From Taibaiella helva (lineage in GTDB: Bacteria > Bacteroidota > Bacteroidia > Chitinophagales > Chitinophagaceae), in NCBI RefSeq assembly GCF_003545695.1, contig NZ_QUZZ01000007.1, forward strand, positions 124,001 through 188,000: DNA of 64,000 nucleotides. Reading direction: 5' to 3'. The number at the start of each line of letters is the position of its first letter. Positions within the stretch are counted from its first letter, which is position 1. The notes under the pieces were generated by a model. It was not told where the DNA came from. It did no database searches and was given only the letters and a program-made list of their open reading frames with translations. Both the position numbers and the translations under genes were made by a program. Shown piece by piece: positions 35,410-43,834 of this stretch.

Positions 35410-36072
35410 ATGCCCGTAAATCGTATGAAAAGAAATCTTGAGTTGAATGTCCCCCTTGCCGAACGCCTGCTGTCGCTGTTTTCCGGTGGCCTGTTGCTGG
35501 CGAGAGCCTTTCGCCCGGGTAAAAATGTGGGCATTCTGAGTGCCCTGGGGGCAGGCTACCTGCTGTACCGCGGCTATACCGGCAACTGTCCTGTATATGA
35601 AGCGCTGGACAAGCCCCGTATCGACAACCCGGTCAAGAACCTGAACATTCGTGTCAACATGCTCATCAACCGTCCCCGAAAGGAAGTGTATGCCTACTGG
35701 CGCAACCTGGAAAACCTCCCGGCCTTTATGACCCACCTGGAGGCAGTAACGGCAAAAGACGAGTGGAACTCCCGCTGGAAGGTAAAGGTTCCCGGCAACC
35801 TGCTCAGCCTGGAATGGGATGCCCGTATCGTCAAAGAAGAGCCGGGGGAGCTTATTGCCTGGCAATCTCTTGCCGACAGCAGCATACAGAATGCAGGAAA
35901 GGTAACATTCACCGATGCCGGCAAAAAAGCAACCGAAGTGCAGGTGGTCATTTCGTATATAGCGCCGATGGGTATGGCCGGTAATGCCGTCATGCAGCTG
36001 TTCAACCGCAAAGTAGAGCAGCTGATCGAAAAAGACATCCTGAATTTCAAGCAGCATTTCGAAAACCTGTAA
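35410..36072 (+). CDS. SRPBCC family protein with N-terminal membrane region
   Basis: A 220-residue protein. An N-terminal hydrophobic hairpin (about residues 18-60, LLSLFSGGLLLARAF and LSALGAGYLLYRGYTG) resembles the YgaP/DUF2892 membrane module. It is followed by a polyketide-cyclase-like SRPBCC domain at about 75-220 (INRPRKEVYAYWRNLENLPAFM and later QVVISYIAPMGMAGNAV). The combination is frequent in Bacteroidota and alpha-proteobacteria, next to stress proteins. The ligand is unknown. A YtxH gene follows 110 bases downstream. Confidence 0.85.
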   Translation: MPVNRMKRNLELNVPLAERLLSLFSGGLLLARAFRPGKNVGILSALGAGYLLYRGYTGNCPVYEALDKPRIDNPVKNLNIRVNMLINRPRKEVYAYWRNLENLPAFMTHLEAVTAKDEWNSRWKVKVPGNLLSLEWDARIVKEEPGELIAWQSLADSSIQNAGKVTFTDAGKKATEVQVVISYIAPMGMAGNAVMQLFNRKVEQLIEKDILNFKQHFENL

Positions 36073-36182
36073 CCTCTTAAAACGGACAGTGGGAGCGGAA
36101 AAACGGGGTTAATGACCACATTTTAACATTAGCGGACCAACTAAAGTCCCGGCTGCCCTGTTGATATCCAAAACAACGCAAC

Positions 36183-36482
36183 ATGAACTACAGAAAAGCC
36201 ATTTCGAGCAGATTAGGAGGTAAAACCGCTCATTCTTCAACAGCAGCGGTGGCATTGGCCCTTGTGGGCGGCATTGCTGTGGGCGCCATAATCAGCCTGT
36301 TGTTTGCGCCGCAGTCTGGTGAAGAGACGCGTCATCTCATCGCTGATAAGACCAAAGGACTTGCCGATGGCGTAAAAGGTCGATTCCGTTCTGCCAAAGA
36401 CAGGCTGCAGCAACATGCAGATCATATGACGGATCATGTGAAAGACCAATACCAATCGGTGAAGAACGGAATGCATTCCTGA
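36183..36482 (+). CDS. YtxH domain protein
   Basis: A 99-residue protein with one membrane segment (about residues 21-42) ending in the YtxH motif ISLLFAPQSGEETRHLI. A charged helical tail with DKTKGLADGVKGRFRSAKDR and further Lys/His-rich repeats follows. YtxH proteins belong to general-stress regulons in several phyla. Together with the SRPBCC protein upstream it suggests a stress-related pair. A strong terminator follows. Confidence 0.88.
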   Translation: MNYRKAISSRLGGKTAHSSTAAVALALVGGIAVGAIISLLFAPQSGEETRHLIADKTKGLADGVKGRFRSAKDRLQQHADHMTDHVKDQYQSVKNGMHS

Positions 36483-36506
36483 TAGCAAGGTTATTTATTT
36501 TGGTTT

Positions 36507-36545
36507 ACAGCTGCCCCGGATGGCCACGGGGCAGCTGTTTCCTTT
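36507..36545 (+). terminator. Rho-independent terminator of the YtxH gene
   Basis: A perfect 12-bp stem (acagctgccccg at 36507-36518 against cggggcagctgt at 36527-36538) has an 8-base loop and a T-rich tail to 36545. Confidence 0.9.
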
Positions 36546-36631
36546 TGTAAAAAGGCAATCCATTTATAACAGAAGCTTATGAATCGTTGACAGGCCCATT
36601 CTGTATTATAAATGTACTGATAACCACTGCT

Positions 36632-36985
36632 ATGAAAAAGATACTGGTTGTAGACGATAACGAAGCGCTTCTCGCCATGCTGAAAGAATTGCTGGAGCTG
36701 AAAGGCTTTTCCGTGCAGCTGCTGTCTGCCGGCAGCGCTGTGCTGGACGCGGTGATCGATGAGCGGCCCGACCTGGTGCTGCTGGATATTTTGTTGGGTC
36801 GTGAGAACGGCGCCGATATCTGCCGCTCGATCAAGGAGGATCCGCGCACCTGTCATGTGCCCGTAATGATGATGTCAGCCCTGGACCAGCCGATGAGCTG
36901 GATGGGAATGGCGCCTGACGGCTTTGTCGCCAAGCCTTTCGATATTGCCGTCCTGTTAACGGAGATCAGGAGCTTTGCTGCCTAG
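36632..36985 (+). CDS. Stand-alone receiver-domain response regulator
   Basis: A 117-residue CheY-like protein consisting of the receiver only. The ATG at 36632 starts MKKILVVDDNEALLAML. It has the acidic pair Asp-Asp, phospho-acceptor Asp in LVLLDILLGRENG, a Ser in MMMSALDQ in the Thr/Ser position and Lys in GFVAKPFD. No output domain or kinase gene is adjacent, so it may act by protein-protein contact or serve a kinase encoded elsewhere. Confidence 0.93.
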   Translation: MKKILVVDDNEALLAMLKELLELKGFSVQLLSAGSAVLDAVIDERPDLVLLDILLGRENGADICRSIKEDPRTCHVPVMMMSALDQPMSWMGMAPDGFVAKPFDIAVLLTEIRSFAA

Positions 36986-37096
36986 TGCAAAAGGCATACT
37001 TAAGAAAGGTCTAAAATTCCGACAAAATCGGGTAGGCACTATGATTTCCTGTTTGAGGGTTGTATTTTTACAGACCCAACCAAAATTTAACCGACC

Positions 37097-37342
37097 ATGC
37101 ACGCCAATTCCTCCTACACTCCCAGGTACACCGAGCGCAGAATGGCTTCGTTGCTGGGTATTTCCGAAGAAGAGTTTTCCCGCCTCAGCCACAGCGGTCT
37201 GCGCGATCTGACGGACAGCTACGGTGTGGTCTATAAATATTACATCCAGTTTAGTCCCAACAACGACAAGGAGCTCCTGGAGCGGCTCGATCTCAACCGC
37301 AGCCAAACGGTCTACTTCACCCCCGATCAGCTTAACGATTGA
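37097..37342 (+). CDS. Small hypothetical protein
   Basis: An 81-residue soluble protein with a helical N-terminal half (YTERRMASLLGISEEEFSRL) and a beta-like second half (YGVVYKYYIQFSPNN). There is no signal peptide. ISEEEFSRL resembles the short helix-turn seen in some DNA-binding or ubiquitin-like adaptors, but that is not enough to assign a family. The stop is 22 bases before a head fragment of the dispersed repeat. Confidence 0.6.
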   Translation: MHANSSYTPRYTERRMASLLGISEEEFSRLSHSGLRDLTDSYGVVYKYYIQFSPNNDKELLERLDLNRSQTVYFTPDQLND

Positions 37343-37364
37343 ATTTCTTTATCGAATGCTCATT

Positions 37365-37396
37365 GCCGGTCGGAACGCGATAGCGATCTGAACGGC
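37365..37396 (+). repeat. Head-only fragment of the dispersed repeat
   Basis: These 32 bases (gccggtcggaacgcg ... tctgaacggc) match the heads of the two full copies at 14329-14359 and 19229-19260 (minus strand), with the same spacing between ggtcgg and ctgaacggc. The rest of the element, including both palindromes, is not present downstream. Confidence 0.5.
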
Positions 37397-37559
37397 TAAA
37401 GGTAATGCCCATTTTATCCGGTGCTTTCCTTGGCACCGTACGGAGGGCTTTTTGTCAATTAGAAACTACCCAACATATATTTTTTTTAGACTGTCTCTTT
37501 TGTTGTGTGCAATGGATGCGCAATTATATCCGGAATTCTTAATCCTAAAACTGAAGGCC

Positions 37560-38603
37560 ATGAAGAAAGCATTACTTACCGCTGCAGCCGTTGCAGCTGT
37601 TTCCTTAGGATCCTGGGCCCAGGACGTTCACTTTACCCAATACTTTACTTCGCCCTTAACGCTCAATCCTGCACAAACAGGACTGACGCAGAATGACTGG
37701 CGTGCTTCCGCCAACTTCCGCACGCAATGGTACACCGTTTCCGATAAACCTTATATGAGCGGCACCATTGCTTTCGATTTGCCTGTGCTCAGGGGAAAGC
37801 TGCCCGAAGGTGATGCCCTGGGCATCGGCGTGCTGGGTCTGTACGACAGATCAGGCACAGGTGGCTATCAGAATACCACCGTCGGTTTGTCGGTCGCTTA
37901 CCATAAGGCTTTCGGTGCGGATAAGCAGCATACGCTTTCATTGGGTGTCCAGGGCTACTTGGTGCAGAAGAGCATCCAGTTCGATAAGCTGGTCTTCGGT
38001 GATCAGGTCAATCCCAATATGCCGGGCGCCCCTCTGGCGGCCATATCCGCCGAGAATTTCGGTAACGCCGATCTTACCTATCCCGATTTTAATGCCGGTC
38101 TCATGTACTCCGGCCGTGTTGCAGAGAAAGCAACCCTATACGGCGGTTTTGCCTATTACCATTTCACTCGTCCCGAAGAACGCTTCCTGAACAGCGGCAC
38201 CTCCCTGAAGGTCAACTCCCGCTATTCAGCGCACCTGGGCGGCTCTTTTGATATGAATGAAAATACGGTTATGTACCTCAGTGCCATGTACCAGAAGCAG
38301 GGTCCGGCTTCAGAGCTTGTGCTGGGCGGCGCTGTGGGTTTTGTGATGAATCCCGGGCACAGCGAGTATATCCGCAATACTATCTTTTACCTGGGTGGCT
38401 GGTACCGGTATGGCGACGCCGTTGCGCCTTATATCGGGTTTGAGTGGTCGCGGATGAAGATCGGGTTCAGCTATGATGTAACGCTTTCCAGCGCACAGAA
38501 TATGACCAGCGGCCAGGGCGCTTATGAGATCTCTGTGATCTACAACGGTATTATCAATAAAATTACCCGGAAGAAATACAATTTTGCCTGTCCGAAATTT
38601 TAA
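37560..38603 (+). CDS. PorP/SprF family type IX secretion membrane protein
   Basis: A 347-residue outer-membrane protein of the PorP/SprF family. The ATG at 37560 gives MKKALLTAAAVAAVSLGSWA, a signal peptide. The mature N-terminus QDVHFTQYFTSPLTLNPAQT is the family hallmark, followed by a 14-strand-type barrel with GLSVAYHKAF, SLGVQGYLVQK and a C-terminal ISVIYNGII. PorP/SprF proteins associate with the T9SS and with surface adhesin export. No large adhesin gene is adjacent here, although SprF relatives usually pair with one. A terminator follows 23 bases after the stop. Confidence 0.92.
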   Translation: MKKALLTAAAVAAVSLGSWAQDVHFTQYFTSPLTLNPAQTGLTQNDWRASANFRTQWYTVSDKPYMSGTIAFDLPVLRGKLPEGDALGIGVLGLYDRSGTGGYQNTTVGLSVAYHKAFGADKQHTLSLGVQGYLVQKSIQFDKLVFGDQVNPNMPGAPLAAISAENFGNADLTYPDFNAGLMYSGRVAEKATLYGGFAYYHFTRPEERFLNSGTSLKVNSRYSAHLGGSFDMNENTVMYLSAMYQKQGPASELVLGGAVGFVMNPGHSEYIRNTIFYLGGWYRYGDAVAPYIGFEWSRMKIGFSYDVTLSSAQNMTSGQGAYEISVIYNGIINKITRKKYNFACPKF

Positions 38604-38625
38604 GCCTGTTTAGATTTGATGCACA

Positions 38626-38660
38626 CCCGCAGTGAGTGATTATCTCATTGCGGGATTTTT
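38626..38660 (+). terminator. Rho-independent terminator of the PorP/SprF gene
   Basis: The stem cccgcagtgag (38626-38636) against ctcattgcggg (38644-38654) has one wobble, a 7-base loop and a T-run at 38656-38660. Confidence 0.88.
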
Positions 38661-38891
38661 GCGCCTGTATTTTTATCGGTTACCCGGGTGGCGCTGATAT
38701 GCCATAGATATGCAAGGGGCCGGTCGGAACGCCAGCGGTAAAAGAGATACTTTAGTTGTTGCGCAGACCTTAGCATGATAATGGCGTTTTTATGCTTTGG
38801 CGCTGCTTCACCTGTAAACAACACACTGTCATCCTGAACGAAACTGCCCAGTATGTGGCGTGAGGACTCCCGATCTTCTTTGCCGAGACTA
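38661..38891. other. Non-coding stretch with possible dispersed-element sequence
   Basis: No gene. At 38713-38727 ggccggtcggaacgc resembles the head of the dispersed repeat, though too short to be sure. At about 38817-38880 the minus strand reads tcctcacgccacatactggg and then tttcgttcaggatgacag, the kind of sequence seen in scattered intergenic elements of many environmental genomes. Only one copy is in the window. Confidence 0.35.
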
Positions 38892-40799
38892 TTACAGATC
38901 CGAAAACTCCCAGGCACTCTGGTAGGCGTCGTTCTGCTCGGCATAGGCAATGAGATCGCTGTAGAAGGGCAGGGCGGACAGGGTGGCGCTATCGCCGATC
39001 ATCACCAGCTTCTTGCGGGCGCGGGTCATGGCTACGTTCATACGCCGCGTATCGGACAGGAAGCCGATCAGGTTGTCGGTATTGCTGCGGGTCATGCTGA
39101 TGTATACAATGTCGCGCTCCTGCCCCTGGAAGCTGTCTACCGTATTGATGGAGAGCTTATCGCCAAGTGCTGCCAGCACCGGATGATGCGGCAGCAGCTC
39201 CCGCAATTGCGCTATCTGCTGCCGGTACGGTGCGATCACAGCAATGGCGGGGAACCGGTCGATGGTGTAATAAGCATGCAGCTGCTCCACGAGCAAAGAC
39301 AGGTGCTTGAGCGTGAAGGCGGCTTCCTCGGGGTTAGACAGACTGCTGCCTTCTGCTTTCTCTTCAAAGCCGCAACCAGCAGTATCGACAAAGGCCAGGG
39401 GTAGTGCATCGCCATCAAGCAAGTGCCCGGCAACCGAGGCATGCGCCTTGAGCCGGTCGCTGTAAAAGACCTGCGCCGAGTAGCCCATAATGCTGGCATG
39501 CATGCGGTACTGCTCGTCAAGCATGGTCACCGATTCGGGATAGCGCTGTACACAGCGTTCCATCAGGGTTTCGTTAAGGCCCTGACGCCCGGCTTCGATG
39601 GATTTGATCGTGGGCGGCAGCTGGAAATGATCGCCGGCCATCACGAGCTTTTCTGCTTTCAGTATGGGTATCCAGCAGGCGGGCTCCAGGGCTTGCCCGG
39701 CTTCGTCGATCACCACAGTATGGTAGCGCAGGTTGCGGATCGAGTAATGATTGGCGCCTACGAGCGTCGCGGTGATCACCTGTGCGCGGGCGATCAGGCT
39801 ATCGTAGATATATTGCTCGGTCTGCTCTACGTCTTTCATGATCTTACGGGCCTCATCAAACAAGGCTCTGCGCTGCTCGCGCTCTGCCTTGCCAAACTGT
39901 CGCTTGTATTTATGTGCCATGTCGCGGAAGGCATTGGCTTGCTTCTTCAGCTTCTTAATATCTTTCATGCGGCTGTCTTCCGCGGCCTGGCTATCGAGCG
40001 TTAGGCTGAGCAGCCGGGGTAAGATACGGGCAGGATTGCCGGCCCGCAATACTTTCAGGCCCTCGTCGGCCAGCTTCTCGCTCAGCAGGTCCACAGCGGC
40101 ATTGCTGGGCGCTACGACAAGTATTTGCTTCTGTTCCCGGGCATACAAGGCTTTGATCGCCTGTACCAGCGTGGTCGTTTTGCCGGTACCCGGCGGCCCG
40201 TGTACAATGGCCAGGTCCTGGGCGGTGAGGATCTTCTGAAGGGCCTCCTGTTGCGAAGGATTCAGCTGGTCGCTGGCAGGAATGGTTATTCCCTCCGGCC
40301 ATACAGGCCGTCTTTTCCCGGTCAATACCTGGACCAGCTTACCTTCCTTAGGATTATCTGCTAGGGCTTCGGCTTGCTTCAGCGCCTGCTCCATTTCCTC
40401 GTAGCTGTTGTCGTCGAAGAGCAGGTCGATGCCCAGCTTGCCGCTACGGCTCCAGTCGGGCAGCTCATCGGTGCGCAGGGCTATTTTCAGGCGGTTGCCG
40501 TTGAGAAAGGTAATGATGCCTTCCTCCCGGTCTTGCTGCGGATCGTGGTTGGAGAAGAGCACGGCAGGCATGCCGCTGCGCAATTGGTGGCCGATCTCCT
40601 GGTGGCTGGTTCGTTCCACTTCGACGGTGAGGTAATCGCCGCGGCCCAGCTCGGTATCGCGTATGGCGATGGGGTACCAGGTAATGCCGTTGTTGCGGCG
40701 TTCGGCCGCAGAGGCCGTGGCGGTCAGCTTCAGGTATGATTGGCGGTCTTCTTCCTGTTCCAGCTGCAGCAAGGCGCGAAGCCTTTTGAAATAATCCAT
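38892..40799 (-). CDS. SF1 DNA/RNA helicase, IGHMBP2/SMUBP-2-like
   Basis: A 635-residue superfamily 1B helicase. The start is the ATG at 40799 (MDYFKRLRALLQLEQEED); the frame remains open upstream but that sequence lies over the divergent DUF763 gene and is not helicase-like. After an N-terminal beta-barrel-like region, Walker A GPPGTGKTTT is near residue 200, motif II is VVIDEAGQALEP, motif III is GDHFQLPP, motif V is TVDSFQGQERDIV and motif VI is NVAMTRARKKLVMIG. IGHMBP2-like proteins unwind DNA or RNA 5' to 3'; the substrate here is unknown. The start is 36 bases from the divergent DUF763 gene. Confidence 0.92.
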   Translation of the reverse strand: MDYFKRLRALLQLEQEEDRQSYLKLTATASAAERRNNGITWYPIAIRDTELGRGDYLTVEVERTSHQEIGHQLRSGMPAVLFSNHDPQQDREEGIITFLNGNRLKIALRTDELPDWSRSGKLGIDLLFDDNSYEEMEQALKQAEALADNPKEGKLVQVLTGKRRPVWPEGITIPASDQLNPSQQEALQKILTAQDLAIVHGPPGTGKTTTLVQAIKALYAREQKQILVVAPSNAAVDLLSEKLADEGLKVLRAGNPARILPRLLSLTLDSQAAEDSRMKDIKKLKKQANAFRDMAHKYKRQFGKAEREQRRALFDEARKIMKDVEQTEQYIYDSLIARAQVITATLVGANHYSIRNLRYHTVVIDEAGQALEPACWIPILKAEKLVMAGDHFQLPPTIKSIEAGRQGLNETLMERCVQRYPESVTMLDEQYRMHASIMGYSAQVFYSDRLKAHASVAGHLLDGDALPLAFVDTAGCGFEEKAEGSSLSNPEEAAFTLKHLSLLVEQLHAYYTIDRFPAIAVIAPYRQQIAQLRELLPHHPVLAALGDKLSINTVDSFQGQERDIVYISMTRSNTDNLIGFLSDTRRMNVAMTRARKKLVMIGDSATLSALPFYSDLIAYAEQNDAYQSAWEFSDL

Positions 40800-40835
40800 G
40801 CGCAAAGGTAACCGGCAAAATCCGTAATTTGCAGG

Positions 40836-42044
40836 ATGTCGAAGAGTGGATATGCAGATATGCCGCTGCATTACGGCCGGGTGCCGCAGTGGCTGGCCGT
40901 GAGGATGAGCAGGCTGGGCGGGGCAATATCGGAAGCGATCGTGATGGAATATGGCCGCAGCGCATTGCTGGGCCGGCTGAGCGATCCGTTCTGGTTCCAG
41001 TCGCTGGGTTGTGTGCTGGGTATGGACTGGCATTCTTCGGGCATTACCACTTCTGTGATGGGCGCTCTGAAAGGTGCGCTCAACAAGCGTTCCGCCGAGC
41101 TGGGCATTTATGTCTGCGGCGGACGCGGCAAATATTCCCTGCAAACACCGGCCGAGCTGACCGCTATTGGCGAAAAGACCGGCCTCGATACTGCCGGACT
41201 GGTACAGGCCAGCAAGCTTTCGGCCAAGGTCGACAATACAGCCGTGCAGGACGGCTTCCAGCTTTACCTGCATTCTTTCATGCTTACCTGTGAAGGCGAA
41301 TGGGCTGTTGTGCAGCAAGGCATGAATACCGGCAACCGGCTGGCCCGACGCTATCACTGGCATTCGCCTTCCATACAATCTTTCACTGAAGCGCCGCATG
41401 AAGGTATTTACGGCCTGAACCAGGGTACCATTCTCAACCTGACGGACAAGGAGGCTGCCGATGCGAAAGCTGCTATGGTGGCCTTTGTACAGGAGCCGCC
41501 CGAAAAAGCATTAAAAGAATTATCCCATCTCGTAATGCCGGCGCACCATGATGTGCGCAGCAAAGATGTAGATACAAAACGACTGGGTACAGTGCTGGCC
41601 CTGGCGCATGAGCAGGGCATTGCCGATTTTGAATCGCTGCTCCTGCTGCAGGGTGTGGGGCCACGTACACTACAATCGCTGGCCCTGGTGAGCGAAGTGA
41701 TCCATGGGGCGCCGGTGCGTTTCCGGGATCCGGCGCGATTCTCCTTTGCCCACGGCGGTAAAGATGGTCACCCTTTTCCTGTACCGGAAAAAGTGTACGA
41801 TGAAACGATCGCCCTGCTGGAAACGGGTATCCGCAAAGCGAAGATCGGGGAGCCGGAACGACAGGAGGCTTTAAAGAGCCTGAGCAAAACGACCGCTGCG
41901 CTGGAACAGCATTTTGCACCCAACGACCGCTTTGACGACTGGATAGCGGAAGAACGGCGGGAAAGCTGGAAATATGGTGGCCGTACCGTGCATGGTAAAG
42001 CGAAGCCACCTGCCGATGCGGTACAGCAGCTGAAGCTGTTCTGA
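40836..42044 (+). CDS. DUF763 protein with helix-hairpin-helix motif
   Basis: A 402-residue protein of the DUF763 family, found in archaea and bacteria, without an established activity. The family start SGYADMPLHYGRVPQWLAVR is present, followed by DPFWFQSLGCVLGMDWHSSG and a conserved HDVRSKDVDTKRLG region. Residues 273-282 (GVGPRTLQSL) inside LLLLQGVGPRTLQSLALVSE match a helix-hairpin-helix DNA-binding motif. It is divergent from the SF1 helicase gene with only 36 bases between starts, which suggests shared control. A role in DNA processing or repair is an inference from the motif and the neighbour. Confidence 0.88.
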   Translation: MSKSGYADMPLHYGRVPQWLAVRMSRLGGAISEAIVMEYGRSALLGRLSDPFWFQSLGCVLGMDWHSSGITTSVMGALKGALNKRSAELGIYVCGGRGKYSLQTPAELTAIGEKTGLDTAGLVQASKLSAKVDNTAVQDGFQLYLHSFMLTCEGEWAVVQQGMNTGNRLARRYHWHSPSIQSFTEAPHEGIYGLNQGTILNLTDKEAADAKAAMVAFVQEPPEKALKELSHLVMPAHHDVRSKDVDTKRLGTVLALAHEQGIADFESLLLLQGVGPRTLQSLALVSEVIHGAPVRFRDPARFSFAHGGKDGHPFPVPEKVYDETIALLETGIRKAKIGEPERQEALKSLSKTTAALEQHFAPNDRFDDWIAEERRESWKYGGRTVHGKAKPPADAVQQLKLF

Positions 42045-43025
42045 TCAGAGATACCAATACTCCGTTACTGCCAGCTGCAAGGTGCAGGCATCTCCCGGCG
42101 TCATGGGGTTCTTTGAAAACACTTTTACTTCCTGTTCCATTGCTTTCACCGTTATTTCATGCCAGGCGCCTTTGAACCGGCTAGCCTGTACGATAGCCTT
42201 TAATCCTTTGGCTTTGGGCCCGGCCAGCTGCAGCTGCTCCGGCCGCAGGAAAAGCTGCCGTCCTTCGGGTACCGTATTCACGGATAGCGTTTGTGCCATC
42301 GCTGCAGGCAGCAGGTTGAAAGGGCCGAGCAGTGCAGCCGTGTACACTTCTTCCGGCTGGTTGTATATTGTTTCCGGTGGGCCCTGCTGTATGATCTTTC
42401 CTCCTTTCATGATGATGAGCCGGTGAGCCCAGGGCAGCAGGTCGGAGGGGTCGTGAGAAGCGATGATATAGCTCAGGCCCTTTTCTCTGCCCAGGTTTTC
42501 CAGCACTTCTTTGAGCACCTGCTTGTGAATGAGGTCGAGATTGGAGAAGGGCTCGTCGAGCAGAAGCAAGCGCGGACCAGTAAGCAGCAGCCTGGCGAGC
42601 GCGATGCGTTGCCGCTCTCCGCCGGAAAGCTGGCTGGTCTTTCTCCGGAGCAAGTGGCTTACCCGGCAGAGCTCCAGCAGGCGCCGGCCTTCGCCTTCCG
42701 GTAAATTGTCGGCGTAGGTCAGCAACTCTTCCATCCGGTAATGGTTGCGCAGCTCATAGTGCTGGGAAAGATAGCCGATGCCGGGCTGGCCGGGAATGAG
42801 CCGGTATAAGGGCCCTTTTATTTTTGCTTCCTCAAAAAAGGCTTCGCCTTCATCAGCGTCTTCCAATCCGCCGATGATTTTCAGCAGGGTACTCTTACCC
42901 GAGCCGGTGGCACCGGCAATGCCGATGGCCTGTCCTTGCTGCTGGGTAAAATGAATATCCTGTAAACTGAAAGTGCCGGCAATGTTTTTGCTGATACCGT
43001 TCACTTGTAGTAGCGGCGTGCTCAT
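42045..43025 (-). CDS. ABC transporter ATP-binding protein
   Basis: A 326-residue ABC ATPase. It has Walker A GATGSGKST, a Q-loop region LSQHYELRN, signature LSGGERQRIALARLLL, Walker B RLLLLDEPFSNLD and the switch His in IIASHDPSD. Residues from about 235 form a TOBE-like beta domain (LFLRPEQLQLAGPKAKGL), as in the PotA/CysA/FbpC importers. No permease or binding-protein gene is adjacent, so partners must be elsewhere. Its stop directly abuts the stop of the convergent DUF763 gene. Confidence 0.92.
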   Translation of the reverse strand: MSTPLLQVNGISKNIAGTFSLQDIHFTQQQGQAIGIAGATGSGKSTLLKIIGGLEDADEGEAFFEEAKIKGPLYRLIPGQPGIGYLSQHYELRNHYRMEELLTYADNLPEGEGRRLLELCRVSHLLRRKTSQLSGGERQRIALARLLLTGPRLLLLDEPFSNLDLIHKQVLKEVLENLGREKGLSYIIASHDPSDLLPWAHRLIIMKGGKIIQQGPPETIYNQPEEVYTAALLGPFNLLPAAMAQTLSVNTVPEGRQLFLRPEQLQLAGPKAKGLKAIVQASRFKGAWHEITVKAMEQEVKVFSKNPMTPGDACTLQLAVTEYWYL

Positions 43026-43087
43026 GTATCGATAAGAGGAAAGGCGGCAAGATAGCGATTGTAGCGGAGGTAGCCAAGGAGCAGCGG

Positions 43088-43807
43088 TCAGCCTTGCTGT
43101 ACGCGTGCGGCAGCGGATTTATCAGTAAACCAGGCGATGCGTTCCTTACGGATCAGCTGTGCAGGATAATGCGCCGTGTTGATTTCTTTGCTGAAGGTAT
43201 GCTGCATGGCTTCTGCTTTTTCTTCACCGAACACGAGGAAGGCGATGTTCCGGGCCTGGTTGATGAGCGGGGCATTCAGGGTAATGCGCCAGCCGCTGTC
43301 GCCTGTCCATACAGCGCTGACACCGGCATCAGTCTCGTTCAATACGTCGGTATACGGGAACAGGGAAGCCGTATGGGCATTGTCGCCCAGGCCAAGCAGG
43401 ATCAGATCCATCCTGATCTCGTGGCTGAGGAAGAAATCATCGATCTGCTGCTGGTAGGCCAGGGCAGCGGCTTCCGGCGTTAAGGTCGTATCGACAGGGA
43501 AGATATGATCTGCAGGGATATTCAGCGGATCCAGCAAAGTAGCTTTGGCCATGCGGTAATTGCTGGCCGCATCGGTATGCGGAACATAACGTTCATCGCC
43601 GAAAAAGAAATAAACTTTATTCCAGGCGCTCACCTTCTGCCGGTAATCACCGGCGAGCAAAATATACAGGGCCTCCGGTGTATGCCCGCCGGAAAGCGCT
43701 ACCGTAAAGCGGTCCCGGTCTTCAATGGCCTCATTGGCCAGCTGTACAAAATACCGGGCCAGCATTTCCAGCGCCTCCTGTTGCGTGTCGAATATGTTGA
43801 GGGTCAT
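43088..43807 (-). CDS. pgl: 6-phosphogluconolactonase (DevB/SOL type)
   Basis: A 239-residue enzyme hydrolysing 6-phosphogluconolactone to 6-phosphogluconate, the second step of the oxidative pentose phosphate pathway. Motifs are FTVALSGGHTPEALY, VYFFFGDERYVPHTDAASNY and DLILLGLGDNAHTASLFP, the last in place of the usual GMGxDGHTASLFP. Length is normal for the family. It is the last gene of the minus-strand operon, 27 bases after zwf, in the order in which the two enzymes act. Confidence 0.95.
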   Translation of the reverse strand: MTLNIFDTQQEALEMLARYFVQLANEAIEDRDRFTVALSGGHTPEALYILLAGDYRQKVSAWNKVYFFFGDERYVPHTDAASNYRMAKATLLDPLNIPADHIFPVDTTLTPEAAALAYQQQIDDFFLSHEIRMDLILLGLGDNAHTASLFPYTDVLNETDAGVSAVWTGDSGWRITLNAPLINQARNIAFLVFGEEKAEAMQHTFSKEINTAHYPAQLIRKERIAWFTDKSAAARVQQG

Positions 43808-43834
43808 GGCAGGGCTAAATTCTCCTAAAGGTAC

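Noticed and set aside
40800-41399. Upstream extension of the helicase frame by 200 codons
   Set aside because: The extra sequence is antisense to the DUF763 gene and lacks helicase-like content. The ATG at 40799 is the sensible start.
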